Shown here: positions 33,262-43,627 of the stretch, piece by piece | Layout: each line of letters begins with the position of its first letter | Numbering within the stretch: the first letter of the stretch is position 1 | NCBI RefSeq assembly: GCF_016801865.2 | Contig: NC_068938.1 | Coordinates: forward strand, 109,543,176 to 109,607,175 | Source: Culex pipiens pallens | Taxonomy: Eukaryota > Arthropoda > Insecta > Diptera > Culicidae | DNA: 64,000 nt | Direction: 5' to 3' | Made by a program: the position numbers and the translations under genes | Notes under the pieces: model-generated | Database searches by the model: none | What the model saw: the letters and a program-made list of their open reading frames with translations, nothing else | Told to the model about the DNA's origin: nothing

Positions 33262-34670
33262 GCGTCCATCCAAGGAATCCCCGGGACAAAAATCCCGGGA
33301 TTTTTCCTAAACCGGGAATTCCCGAATCCCGGGATTTTCTATAATTTGTCCCGGGAATTCCCGAAATTGAAAAAAAAAACATATTTTGGTCTGGAAATTC
33401 AGATTTGGTTGTGAAAATAGTAGAACAATAAAATGAATTAAAATTTGTATTCAGCAAATCTCAGCATTAAATTGGCTTTTTAGGAAAAAATATTATAATT
33501 TTAATTAACAGGTCCGCAAAATGCCAAGTGCTATACATTTTTTTCTCTATTATTTTATTTTTTTAGACTGAATATATTTACGTATATTTTCGATTTGAAA
33601 TTTGAAAAATAAACAAACTCATATCAAATTATTAATAATCAAACACCGGCATCTAGGTCAAATACGTACAAATGTAACGAATAAAAACAGCTATTTAAGC
33701 AAAAAATAATTGCATCACGTTTTGGATGCCTTCGGTTAAAACAGGAACAGAACAAAACAATTTGTACTTCCAAATGTATTGCTCTAAAATCTCCTGTGCC
33801 TATTAAGACTGTAATTCTGATTTTCCCTCGGTTGGCGGTAGTAACTTGAAGATAATTTGTAAAATATGTTTTATATAAAACAATGAGTTCAAAACTTATA
33901 TAAAATTTTACATTGATCGGTATCATTTTATTTATTGTCGTTTTTTGTTTTTTAGATATATAAAATAATTTTTTAAAGCTGTTTTAGTTATGTCATATAA
34001 AAAATATATAAAAGAATAAAAAATATAAAAGAATTCCAAAGTTTTTTTTAATAGGTCCCATAAACATATGGAAGACAAAAGCTTATTGGACCTTTTCAAA
34101 AAAAAACTCAAAAATTATATAATTTGATTCGCAAATTAAAAAAATAATTAAACATACCGGAATTAAAAAAAATAAATAAAAAGAAAACAAAAAGACAAAA
34201 AAAAATCTTTTAGGCTATTTTAAAACTGTCGTCTTTGTTTAGATTGAAGTGAGGATTATCGACGAAAAAAAACGAAGTTGACTTTATAGCTGTCGGCCAC
34301 CATTGCTAGTACCAACCACTAGTGTCTTCCTTTTATCTACAAGGACTTCGCCGCCCTGGGCTCCTAAGTGTATGAAAGTATGGCACGGAGCGACGGCGCC
34401 GAATACCCATATTTACACAAAGAATTTTAGAGCGCCCGCCGCGGGATTCGAACCGGCGACCTCTGGATTGTGAGTCCAGTGCGCGGTCCGATTGATCCAC
34501 ACGGGCGGGATGAGGATTATCACCATTCGATATTATTAAGCTAATTCAATGATTTTAAGCTTGAAAACATAACAAATATAATGAAACATAGATTTTATTA
34601 ATGATTCAAAAATTTCCAAAAATATTTTTCCCGTTTCCCGGGAAATTCAAAACCCGGGAAAATTGGACGC
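33262..34670. mobile_element. CCCGGGA-type TIR element, copy 1, with nested SINE
   Basis: The left end reads GCGTCC followed by repeated CCCGGGA / TCCCGGG motifs (33278-33365); the right end has CCCGTTTCCCGGGAAATTC and AACCCGGGAAAATTGGACGC. CTAG lies next to both ends and may be a 4-bp duplication. The interior (TGTTTTAGTTATGTCATATA near 33990 and AAGCTTGAAAACATAACAAA near 34557) matches copy 2 at 42163-42680. The SINE at 34261-34510 accounts for part of its greater length. No transposase frame. Confidence 0.6.
34261..34510 (-). mobile_element. tRNA-derived SINE with 11-bp target duplication
   Basis: TGAGGATTATC occurs on both sides (34250-34260 and 34511-34521). On the minus strand the element starts with a tRNA-like head of about 73 bases (34434-34506) whose ends GCCCGTG and CGGCGGGC can pair. 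The anticodon arm CTGGA/TCCAG encloses CTCACAA (anticodon position CAC) and the B box is GGTTCGAATCCC. A body of about 170 bases follows and ends in a T-rich tail next to the duplication. The same head sequence occurs in the SINE at 46024-46443. Confidence 0.85.
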
Positions 34671-35620
34671 TCTAGAGAGAAAGAGTTTTTTTACATGGTA
34701 TTGGATTTTTTCTGTTTAAATTTAGTTAATATAACATCATTAAAATTGTTATATTAAACCACATCTTTCAAATGTTCTCATGTTTTTAATCGTGTATCTT
34801 TAGGCTTATTTTTGCCTACCGAAACCAAAGTAAATTTCATAATTCCTCACTTATTGAGTCATGACTGTTCCCCCCTGTTGTGCACCAATTCTGCTGGAGA
34901 AAAAAATAAACTCACACAAAATGCGCAGCAAAACCCCGTTTCGATTCGGGCGCAGGAAGGAAGGAAACACTTCAGCAGCATCCCAAGTTTTGCACCAAAC
35001 TCGATCGCAGAGCTCACCATAAAACGAACTTTCAACTGTGTTACCGGTGGGGATGCAATTTCAGCCCGTTCTGCTACCAACAAAAACACACCCACTTTAT
35101 TGGAAGTGCATCTCTTTACCTTGCAAGCTGTTTTTTTTCACTTCTTTTCTGCGGCGGTGGTTTCTGTTATCTGAGAACTTTATTTACCCTCGGAAAACTC
35201 CCTCCCCAAACCACCTGCCAAGACATCCCCAAGAGCAATTGTTTGACCGGAGCGCCAACTCTTTCGGGAATCGCAATTAAAAATCCCCACGGCGAGCAAC
35301 CCGAACTCGGTTCCTGGAGCAAAAACTTCCCCGAACTTGAGCACTTCCAAGCGCTCTTCTTTCTTCCAGCAGGTTGTTACGTGCTTTGGGAACTCAAACG
35401 ACCCCGGAACCATGTTGAGCATTTGCGGGGGTTTTTCTTCCCAAATTCCCACTGGCGCAGACCCTATTAGGTGGATTGCTCGTATTTCGGTTGGGTTTGC
35501 AGTGCTGCTGCTGCTGTTTGCATACTTACTTCCTGGATAGCTGCTTCTTGTTGGAAGAAGTTGTTCTTTTTGCGAGGGGGTTCTTCTCAAACCGGGTCAA
35601 ACAATGGAACTTTACTCTCT
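34671..35620. other. Unclassified DNA
   Basis: AT-rich to about 34800, then mixed sequence with overlapping frames up to 136 codons on both strands. Nothing recognised. Confidence 0.4.
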
Positions 35621-35626
35621 TCGAAA

Positions 35627-35657
<31 letters not shown>

Positions 35658-35862
35658 TATTTATTCAAATTTCTTTTCCATGTACATTCATTCAGTTAAA
35701 ATATTATTGAGTGTCCAATCACAAACGATGACTTTTCACCTCAATTTTAAATACTAGCAACTTTCATTTATTCATGAAATATTGTAGCTTTCGCTATTCA
35801 GTGATTTCAAATGTAGGAGGTCCTACATGTACAAAAGGGAAAAGGGATACCTTAAAACTAAC

Positions 35863-38523
35863 TTATAAACTATATAAAGAGCGGATCAATGCAGCTGAAG
35901 ACTGCAATGATTTTTGTCGAAATGCATCAATTATCTTATTGGACATAACATCCAAAGTGTCAACTTCGGCTAATTGATGAAGTTCACTGGTGCTGAACCA
36001 GGGAGGAAGTTTCAGAATCATTTTCAGAATTTTGTTCTGAATCCTCTGAAGTTTTTTCTTCCTGGTTAAGCAACAGCTTGTCCAGATCGGCACAGCATAA
36101 AGCATGGCAGGTCTGAAAATTTGTTTATAAATTAACAGTTTATTCTTGAGACAAAGTCTAGAATTCCTGTTTATAAGTGGATACAAACATTTAATATATT
36201 TGTTACATTTAACCTGGATACTTTCAATGTGATCCTTGTAAGTAAGGTTTTTGTCAAAAGCAAGTCCAAGATATTTCACTTGATCCTCCCACTTTAAATT
36301 TACCTCATTCATCTTTATAATGTGATGACTTTTTGGTTTAAGAAAATCAGCCCTTGGTTTGTGAGGGAAAATAATAAGTTGAGTTTTTGCAGCATTTGGA
36401 GTAATTTTCCATTCTTTCAAATAAGAATTGAAAATATCCAAGCTTTTTTGTAATCTTCTTGTGATGACACGAAGGCTTCTGCCTTTGGCGGAGATGCTTG
36501 TGTCATCAGCAAAAAGTGATTTCTGACATCCTGGGGGCAAATCAGGCAAGTCAGAAGTAAAAATATTGTATAAAATTGGACCCAAAATGCTTCCTTGAGG
36601 GACGCCAGCACGTACAGGTAGTTGATCAGATTTGCTATTCTGATAACATACCTGCAGAGTACGATCCGTCAAATAATTTTGAATAATTTTCACGATATAA
36701 ATCGGAAAATTAAACCTTTTCAATTTCGCAATCAAACCTTTATGCCAAACACTGTCAAATGCTTTTTCTATGTCTAGAAGAGCAGCGCCAGTAGAATAGC
36801 CCTCAGATTTGTTGCTTCGAATTAAATTTGAAACTCTCAACAACTGATGAGTAGTTGAATGCCCAAGGCGAAATCCAAACTGCTCATCAGCGAAAATTGA
36901 ATTTTCATTAATGTGCGTCATCATTCTATTAAGAATTATTCTTTCGAATAATTTACTAATAGATGAAAGCAAACTAATGGGCCGATAGCTTGAGGCTTCA
37001 GCAGGATTTTTATCCGGTTTCAAAATCGGAATTACTTTGGCATTTTTCCAACTACTGGGAAAATATGCCAAATCAAAACATTTGTTGAAAATTTTGACCA
37101 AGCAACTTAAAGTTGCTTCTGGTAATTTTTTAATTAAAATGTAAAAAATGCCATCCTCACCAGGGGCTTTCATATTTTTAAATTTTTTGATAATAGATTT
37201 TATTTCATTCAGATCCGTATTAAAAACTTCATCTGATGAAAATTCTTGTTCAACAATATTCTGAAATTCTATTGAAATTTGATTTTCAATAGGACTCAAA
37301 ACATTCAAGTTGAAATTATGAGCACTCTCAAACTGCTGAGCAAGTTTTTGAGCTTTTTCCCCATTAGTTAATAGAATATTATCACCATCTTTTAAAGAAG
37401 GGATGGGTTTTTGAGGTTTCTTAAGAACCTTTGAAAGTTTCCAAAAAGGTTTGGAATAAGGTTTAATTTGTTCGACATCTCTTGCGAACTTTTCATTTCG
37501 CAGGAGAGTGAATCTGTGGTCAATAACCTTTTGCAAATCTTTTTGAATTCGCTTCAGTGCAGGATCACGAGAACGTTGATACTGTCTTCGGCGAACATTT
37601 TTCAGACGAATCAGAAGCTGAAGATCGTCATCAATAATGGGAGAATCAAATTTGACTTGGACTTTAGGAATAGCAATATTCCTAGCATCCAAAATTGCAT
37701 TAGTTAAAGATTCCAAGGCTGAATCAATATCAGCTTTGGTTTCTAAAACAAAATCATGATTTAAATTATTCTCAATATGATGCTGATACCTGTCCCAATT
37801 AGCTTTGTGGTAATTAAACACAGAACTATTGGGTCTGGTAACTGCTTCATGAGAAAGTGAAAAAGTTACTGGAAGGTGATCAGAATCAAAATCAGCATGA
37901 GTCACTAAAGGACCACAATACTGACTTTGATTTGTCAAAACCAAATCAATTGTTGATGGATTTCTAACAGAAGAAAAGCAAGTTGGCCCATTCGGGTATA
38001 AAACCGAATAAAGACCAGAAGTGCAATCTCTGAAGAGAATTTTACCATTGAAATTTACTTTTGAATTATTCCAAGATTGGTGTTTGGCATTAAAATCACC
38101 GATGATCAAAAATCGAGATCTATGCCGAGTAAGTTTATTCAAATCCCCTTTGAAATAATTTTTATTTTCCCCAGTGCATTGGAAAGGCAAATATGCAGCT
38201 GCAATCATAATTTTCCCAAAAGAAGTTTCAAGTTCAATGCCCAAACTTTCAATAACTTTTAACTTAAAGTCACGTAACGTGCTATAAGTCATACTACGGT
38301 GGATAACTATTGCAACTCCACCGCCATTTCGATTCATTCGGTTATTAGTTATAACTTTATAATCTGGATCACTTTTCAAATAAGTGCCAGTTTTTAAAAA
38401 TGTTTCGGTTATAACAGCAACATGCACGTTATGAACTCGTAAAAAGTTGAAAAATTCATTTTCTTTCGCTTTTAAAGAGCGAGCATTAAAATTCATAATA
38501 TTGATGGAATTACTTAGATCCAT
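35863..38523 (-). CDS. Jockey/Juan-like ORF2: AP endonuclease-reverse transcriptase
   Basis: 886 codons with no stop or frameshift. The N-terminal endonuclease shows MNFNARSL (10-17), ITETFLK (38-44), GDFNAKHQSW (142-151) and SDHLPV (214-219). The reverse transcriptase shows KAPGEDGI (452-459), SSYRPISLLSS (511-521), LDIEKAFDSV (583-592), GVPQGSILGP (640-649) and the catalytic FADDT (671-675). The protein nicks target DNA and copies the element RNA into it. Its ATG (38523) lies inside the end of ORF1, a 14-base overlap in another frame, so translation probably depends on reinitiation after ORF1. All visible catalytic motifs are present, so the product could be active. Codon use is AT-rich, unlike the RTE LINE in this window. 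Confidence 0.92.
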   Translation of the reverse strand: MDLSNSINIMNFNARSLKAKENEFFNFLRVHNVHVAVITETFLKTGTYLKSDPDYKVITNNRMNRNGGGVAIVIHRSMTYSTLRDFKLKVIESLGIELETSFGKIMIAAAYLPFQCTGENKNYFKGDLNKLTRHRSRFLIIGDFNAKHQSWNNSKVNFNGKILFRDCTSGLYSVLYPNGPTCFSSVRNPSTIDLVLTNQSQYCGPLVTHADFDSDHLPVTFSLSHEAVTRPNSSVFNYHKANWDRYQHHIENNLNHDFVLETKADIDSALESLTNAILDARNIAIPKVQVKFDSPIIDDDLQLLIRLKNVRRRQYQRSRDPALKRIQKDLQKVIDHRFTLLRNEKFARDVEQIKPYSKPFWKLSKVLKKPQKPIPSLKDGDNILLTNGEKAQKLAQQFESAHNFNLNVLSPIENQISIEFQNIVEQEFSSDEVFNTDLNEIKSIIKKFKNMKAPGEDGIFYILIKKLPEATLSCLVKIFNKCFDLAYFPSSWKNAKVIPILKPDKNPAEASSYRPISLLSSISKLFERIILNRMMTHINENSIFADEQFGFRLGHSTTHQLLRVSNLIRSNKSEGYSTGAALLDIEKAFDSVWHKGLIAKLKRFNFPIYIVKIIQNYLTDRTLQVCYQNSKSDQLPVRAGVPQGSILGPILYNIFTSDLPDLPPGCQKSLFADDTSISAKGRSLRVITRRLQKSLDIFNSYLKEWKITPNAAKTQLIIFPHKPRADFLKPKSHHIIKMNEVNLKWEDQVKYLGLAFDKNLTYKDHIESIQVKCNKYIKCLYPLINRNSRLCLKNKLLIYKQIFRPAMLYAVPIWTSCCLTRKKKLQRIQNKILKMILKLPPWFSTSELHQLAEVDTLDVMSNKIIDAFRQKSLQSSAALIRSLYSL

Positions 38524-39907
38524 GATTAAACTTCAGGGTAAGAACAACATCATTCGCAAATTTTAATCCAATCTGGATTGCTTCCATCATGGATGTAGCA
38601 TTACTCATTGTTTGAATCAAACCAAACAGTGAGTTTTGCAAAAAAGTCATTTTTTCAAACGTAACATCGCCGAGATCAGAAGATCCCAAAGCGTTGCCAG
38701 CAGAAAAATTTTCAAATGAGATTTGAGGTACCTGCCCAATTTCAGAAAGATTGGTAGAGGATTTAAAATTCGTGGATGAACCCGAAACGACGTTAGCATA
38801 AGAAATGCCATTGTTGTTACCTAACTTTTCCACGGTAGGGGTATTTCTAGAATTGTTCGAGTGAGACAGCACGAACGTTTGATTTAAAGATGCAGGTACA
38901 ACCTGACTTTGAGAAAATTTCGGTTTGGATTTCGGCTGATGCTTAGCACGAGAATCCAAAACCTTTTTTCTGATGGGGCAATCCCAGAAATTTGATTTGT
39001 GATTTCCACCACAATTTGCACATTTAAATTGGGTGACTTCTTTCACGGGACAATTGTCCTTGTCGTGAGAAGAATCCCCGCAAACCATGCATTTTGGAAC
39101 CATGGCGCAATGATCAGTACCGTGACCGAATGCCTGGCAACGCCGGCACTGGGTCAGATTCTGGCCATTACCGCCATGTTTCTTAAAATGCTCCCACTTT
39201 ACCCGTACATGGAACAAAAACTGAACTTTGTCCAAAAGTTTCAAATTGTTGATTTCATTTCTGTTGAAATGAATCAGATAAAATTGTGAAGTCAAACCAA
39301 AGCGAGAAATATTCCCGTTTGATTTTTTCTTCATCGGTATTACTTGGGATGGGGCAAAGCCAAGCAACACCTTAAGTTCGTTTTTGATCTCATCCACCGA
39401 CAAGTCGTTGGAGAGACCTTTCAAGACCGCCTTGAATGGCCGAGCATTCTTGGTCTCATACGTGTAGAAATTGTGTTTGTGGTTTTTCAAATAACCAACA
39501 AAAGTTTGGTGATCTTGTAAAGATTCCGTCAACAAGCGACATTCTCCTCTTCGACCAAGCTGGAACGAAACTTTCAAATTGCAAGTTTCCTTGCAATTCT
39601 TCAGTTGCGTTCGAAAGCTGGCCAAATCGGAGACGGAAGTCACTACAATTGGCGGAGCCTTTACTCGTTTCTCGACGGCAGAAGGCTCAGTACGAGGAGA
39701 AGGTTCCTTGTCAACAGTTTCGAATAAAACACCGAAACTGTTTGTCAATGGAATTGGAGGATTGACCTCACATTCAGAATCAGAATCAGACCTCAGAAGA
39801 GGCTGTTTTCTTTTTCTGTTACCGTTAGCCGGTTTAGCGTTCAAACGCTTCACCGACGTAACGACCAAATCTTCAGAAGATTTGCGTTTACCTTTGTTTT
39901 GACGCAT
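38510..39907 (-). CDS. Jockey/Juan-like ORF1: gag-like RNA-binding protein with three zinc knuckles
   Basis: 465 codons starting at ATG (39907). A basic, serine-rich N-terminus (1-45) is followed by a region with HNFYTYETKNARPFKAVLKG (146-165), the signature of the PRE_C2HC domain seen before zinc knuckles in Jockey gag proteins. Then come CX2CX4HX4C knuckles at 254-267 and 273-286, and a third, altered CX2CX3HX6C knuckle at 296-310. The Asn/Ser-rich C-terminus has no domain I recognise. The protein is expected to coat element RNA. Intact and in the usual position directly upstream of ORF2. Confidence 0.9.
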   Translation of the reverse strand: MRQNKGKRKSSEDLVVTSVKRLNAKPANGNRKRKQPLLRSDSDSECEVNPPIPLTNSFGVLFETVDKEPSPRTEPSAVEKRVKAPPIVVTSVSDLASFRTQLKNCKETCNLKVSFQLGRRGECRLLTESLQDHQTFVGYLKNHKHNFYTYETKNARPFKAVLKGLSNDLSVDEIKNELKVLLGFAPSQVIPMKKKSNGNISRFGLTSQFYLIHFNRNEINNLKLLDKVQFLFHVRVKWEHFKKHGGNGQNLTQCRRCQAFGHGTDHCAMVPKCMVCGDSSHDKDNCPVKEVTQFKCANCGGNHKSNFWDCPIRKKVLDSRAKHQPKSKPKFSQSQVVPASLNQTFVLSHSNNSRNTPTVEKLGNNNGISYANVVSGSSTNFKSSTNLSEIGQVPQISFENFSAGNALGSSDLGDVTFEKMTFLQNSLFGLIQTMSNATSMMEAIQIGLKFANDVVLTLKFNHGSK

Positions 39908-40136
39908 TTTGCAAGCAAAGTTCTCTTAAAAAGATGGCTTCGTTTGTAAAATACAACAAAATTTCAGGTGGGGTTAGTCTTGAAAAGACTGTTTAGAATT
40001 TTGGAAAATAACTCAGGTAGTCTTTAAAAAGACTGTGAATTTTGTTTTGAAATAACTCTGAGCTTAGGTAGTAAAAAATACCGCAGCTCTAGTGTCCGTT
40101 CACCACGAAGGTTCGCAAGACACTGGATCGAAATTT

Positions 40137-41100
40137 ATTTATCCTTTCGATTGTAAAGTGAACAACAGCAGCCAGCCAACGGCAAGAGTAGTGATCGTTT
40201 TCGACGAAACTGGAGTTTTGGAATAGTTCCCAGGGAAGCGAGAAACGGGAATCGAGTTTCAAAACTGTGAATGTGATCCAAACTCTTGAGGTCTTAATTT
40301 CTGTTTTGACAGCGATTTGTGGTAATTGGCTGGAAAGGATTACGTTTCAGGATTGTTTGGGGTTTTGACATGTGAAAAACTTTGCGTTAACAATACGTTC
40401 TTTGTTTTAAGGTTCTAAAGAAAAGAAATCGCAAATAGAAAACGCGAACTTTTCAAGATATTGAAGTCCACTTTAAAACACCAAATAAATAAATCAATCC
40501 AAAAAAGAGATCGAATGTCTCACTTAATGCCAAATGACGACACCAGAGCGCCCAGTCACGTAAAACTTTTCACCGAATAAAATCCAACAATGTTAAGCAA
40601 ACAGAAAAAAAACACACACACAAACAAACACGAGCTATAATTTCCGATGACACAAAGTCACATTACAATATGTATCGAGATCGAGAGAGGAAGGCGAATG
40701 TAAAAGAATAATCAAATGAAGCTTAAACGAGCAAAGCTCCTCTGCTCAGTCAGTGTGTTCAGAATGATCAGAGGGAGAGAGAGAGAGGAAGAGGAAACAT
40801 AATCTACGATGGGAAATTCGAACGGTTTTTCCTCCCCCGTCCCATTGCTCCTTCCTCTTTTTGATACCCGACTGAAGTGGTGTTTCCTCGTTCCGATTTT
40901 TTTTATTATATTGTGTATCGATACATGGCACGGTGTGGTTGGCGAAATTGACAAAAGCTTTGATTTGAATTTACAGTTTTTTTTTCAAGACTACAACACA
41001 ACCATACGTTAAAATAAAAAAATGTGTGTGTTGTTGAGTTTTACTTTCTAACATAGAAAGTCTGATCAATAGCTTCCAAGATAATAACTTGAATTTCAAA
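40137..41100. other. Possible LINE leader remnant, then unclassified DNA
   Basis: 40137-40300 may still be LINE leader if the target duplication above is wrong. Further right are AC-rich (40600-40640) and GAGA-rich (40770-40795) patches. No gene is supported. Confidence 0.35.
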
Positions 41101-41305
41101 TCATAAAGTATTTCTGTAAATTTTTGATAAAGTAAACCATTTTTGAGTTGAACCCATTTTTAGTTTGAACTATTCAACATAATTGTTTTTTTTTAAATAA
41201 TTTCCATCCTTGTTTAAGACAATTATGTTGAAATAGTTCAAACCAAAAATGGTTTCAACTCAAAAATGGTTTACTTTATCATAATGTATATGAAATACTT
41301 TTAAG
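41101..41305. repeat. Foldback hairpin, arms about 61-85 bp
   Basis: GATAAAGTAAACCATTTTTG (41126) is mirrored by CAAAAATGGTTTACTTTATC (ending 41280), and pairing continues inward to AACATAATTG / CAATTATGTT with a 31-base loop. Outward, weaker pairing (AAAGTATTTC / GAAATACTTTT) extends the arms. This is a MITE-like structure; no target duplication was defined. Confidence 0.7.
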
Positions 41306-41673
41306 CGTATCTAAATATTGACGAAAATTTTATTTTTTGCGATGCTGTACATTGGAATTTTATACAAATTCAAAACATTTTTATACAAGCCCAAACATGC
41401 TGAATCTGAAACAACATTTGAAACGGGCGCATACTCTAAAATATATAAAACTAAAATTTGTCTTAATTGAGTTTATGTGATAAAAAGTTGTTTGAAAATG
41501 GGTAATTTTTAATCCTTACCTTATACATTGCTCAAGACAACAAATAAATCAGAAAATCTTTCTCAAAATACCAATTTTCGAATGTTTTCATAGCACTTTT
41601 CCATTGACAGCCTTTAAATCTGTATAGAGACTTTCATAAAGAAACTTATGATGCAAAATGGTTTATTTGGGCA

Positions 41674-41790
41674 TGATTTTTCCACCAGTTTAACAAAATT
41701 TCTGGGATAGAGGTTAGTTTAATAAGGTTTTTTTAATTTTATAAACTAACATTTATTCCAGAGTTTTTGAAAAACTGGTGGATAAAATTA
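41674..41790. repeat. Foldback hairpin, arms about 48 bp
   Basis: TTTTTCCACCAGTTTAACAA at the left is mirrored by TTGAAAAACTGGTGGATAAAA at the right, and the inner ends GTTAGTTTA / TAAACTAAC also pair, leaving a loop of about 20 bases. About one mismatch in eight. Confidence 0.65.
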
Positions 41791-42162
41791 TATACTTGAT
41801 TTGAATAAATAAAAGCGGTTGCAAATATTTAGGCTTAGGTCAGTAAGGGGTTGCACGGAGAAACTACGCAATAGTAAAAATTTTAAGAGCTGAAAATTCT
41901 TTTAAAAATTCTAGTCTAATTCAAGGGGTTTCCAGCATCAAGGATTACTGGCCAGTCTAAATGGAATTACAAGGATTACTGGCAACATGTCACGTATTAC
42001 TATGATTTCCCAGAATTACTTGGGATTTACAGAAACCACGCAGAATTGCTCAAATTTATAAAAATAACTTGGAATTACTGCCTAGTTTCCCGCATATTGA
42101 GTCTTTGGAATTGGATCGAATGACAGCTGTCAAATGCACAAAACCACGTGCTTGGCAATACT

Positions 42163-42680
42163 GCGTCCAACCCGAGAATTCCCGGCACAAAATTCCCGGA
42201 ATTTTTATATGTTTTACGGGAATTCCCGGAATCAAACAAAAATCTTTATTTGGCCTAGAAATTACATTAGTATTACAATTTATAAGTTTAAAATTTTCTA
42301 AAATTTTACATAAAATGGTACCATTTTATTTGCTGTCATTTTTTTAGACATCTTGAACCAATTTTTAAACTGTTTTAGTCATGTCATATAATAATAAATA
42401 AAAAAAAATATGTATAAGATACTTATTTGATTTGAATTAGAAATTTGGTGCATATAAAATTCAAAGCACATCAAAAATTTGTATAAGCTATCTAAAAAAT
42501 GTTACCCTTGTTTAGATTGATATTATCAGTATTGAGCTAATTCTATACATTTGAAGCTTGAAAAACAAAGCAAATATAAAGAAAACATAGATTTTATGAC
42601 TTTTTCAAAAACTTCCCAGGAATATATAAATATTTTTCCCGTTTTCCCGGAAACTCAAAACCTGGGAAAATTTGACGTCC
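42163..42680. mobile_element. CCCGGGA-type TIR element, copy 2, nested in the hAT-like element
   Basis: Left end GCGTCCAACCCGAGAATTCC, right end TTTTCCCGTTTTCCCGGAAACTC then TTTGACGTCC. TACT at 42159-42162 and TGCT at 42681-42684 may be an altered 4-bp duplication. The interior matches copy 1 at 33262-34670. It lies wholly within the hAT-like element, so it inserted later. Confidence 0.6.
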
Positions 42681-43047
42681 TGCTTGGAAATTATCGAACA
42701 ATTGGGTAAACATCAACATCAGTTTGACAACAAATTTTGGCGTTTGAGTGCATTTAAAATTAAAAGCACATCAAAGAACAAACAAAAAATCACTACAGCT
42801 ATCTAAAAGTGCTATCCTTGTTTAAATTGATATTAATAGTACTGAGCTAATAGTATGATTTAAAGCATAAAAAACATAACAAATATAAAGAAAAGATTTT
42901 ATGACTTTTTCAAAAAATTCCCGGGAATATTTTTTTTCCGTTTTCCGGGAAACTTAAAACCCGGGAAAATTGGACACCCTACTTGGAAATCATCGAAAAA
43001 TGAGGTAAATATCAACATCAATTTAACAACTGATTTTGACGTTTGAG
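42449..43047. repeat. 299-bp tandem duplication spanning an element end and its flank
   Basis: GCATATAAAATTCAAAGCAC at 42450 recurs as GCATTTAAAATTAAAAGCAC at 42749, and CGTTTGAG at 42741 recurs at 43040, giving a period of 299. Each unit holds the right third of the CCCGGGA element plus about 65 bases of host flank (TTGGAAATNATCGAA...), so the duplication postdates the insertion. The units differ at roughly one base in eight. Confidence 0.75.
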
Positions 43048-43627
43048 TAACTATGGAATTACACGAATTACTACGGAATTACTAGGTAATTCCAGAATTA
43101 AAGGAATTACTGCAGAATTGAGAAGTAATTCTTGAATTACTGAATTACTTACTCACAATCCGAATAATCCTGTACTAGCTATAACTATGGTTTCTTACAT
43201 GAAAATTAATAGGCTTTAAATAGAATCATAAAAGGTTTATCGAAATTATCTTTATAACAGTTATTTTCTATTATTTTATTATTTTCCGAAGTATGTTTTC
43301 ACAAAAAAAAATCATGGAATTACCAGGATTACTGGGATTATTAGGAATTACCAGGATTACTCTGGAATTACTCAGTAAATACGGAATTAAAGAATTACTT
43401 GCTCAAATTCCAAGTAATCCCGGATTAGTGACCAGTCTGAAACGATGCTGGAAACCCCTAGGTCTAATTATTCATTGTAATTTATAATGTAAAAAAAACG
43501 TTTCATAGCTTGTAAAATAAAACCACAAAAAAAATCTGATATAAAGTTTTTTATTTCATCCATTAAATTTATCCAAAAACTTCAATCTGTCTAATAAAAA
43601 CTAACTTAATCCACCTATGTGGTTGAT

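Larger units (their letters stand above)
35627..40127 (-). mobile_element. Juan-like (Jockey clade) LINE, apparently intact
   Basis: On the minus strand, the order is leader, ORF1 (39907-38510), ORF2 (38523-35863), a short 3' UTR, an AATAAA signal (plus-strand TTTATT at 35661-35666) and a 26-base poly(A) (plus-strand T run 35627-35652). TCGAAATTT is present at the poly(A) end (35621-35629) and at 40128-40136 and may be the target duplication, giving a length of 4.5 kb; this right boundary is uncertain because similar leader-like sequence continues to about 40300. Both genes are unbroken. The protein wording fits the Juan elements of Aedes and Culex. Confidence 0.85.
41922..43461. mobile_element. 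hAT-like non-autonomous element with 8-bp target duplication
   Basis: The ends CAAGGGGTTTCCAGCATC and GATGCTGGAAACCCCTAG form an 18-base TIR with one mismatch, and GTCTAATT flanks both sides exactly (41914-41921, 43462-43469). The 8-bp duplication indicates hAT. Both end regions (41940-42085 and 43060-43440) are filled with GGAATTAC / GGATTACT repeats, which could be subterminal transposase sites. The middle is occupied by a CCCGGGA-type element (42163-42680) and its tandem duplication, so the original element was about 0.7 kb. No transposase frame. Confidence 0.82.

Noticed and set aside
34434..34506. Functional tRNA gene
   Set aside because: Good A/B boxes and anticodon arm, but it is the head of a 250-bp element bounded by a target duplication, with mismatches in the T stem.
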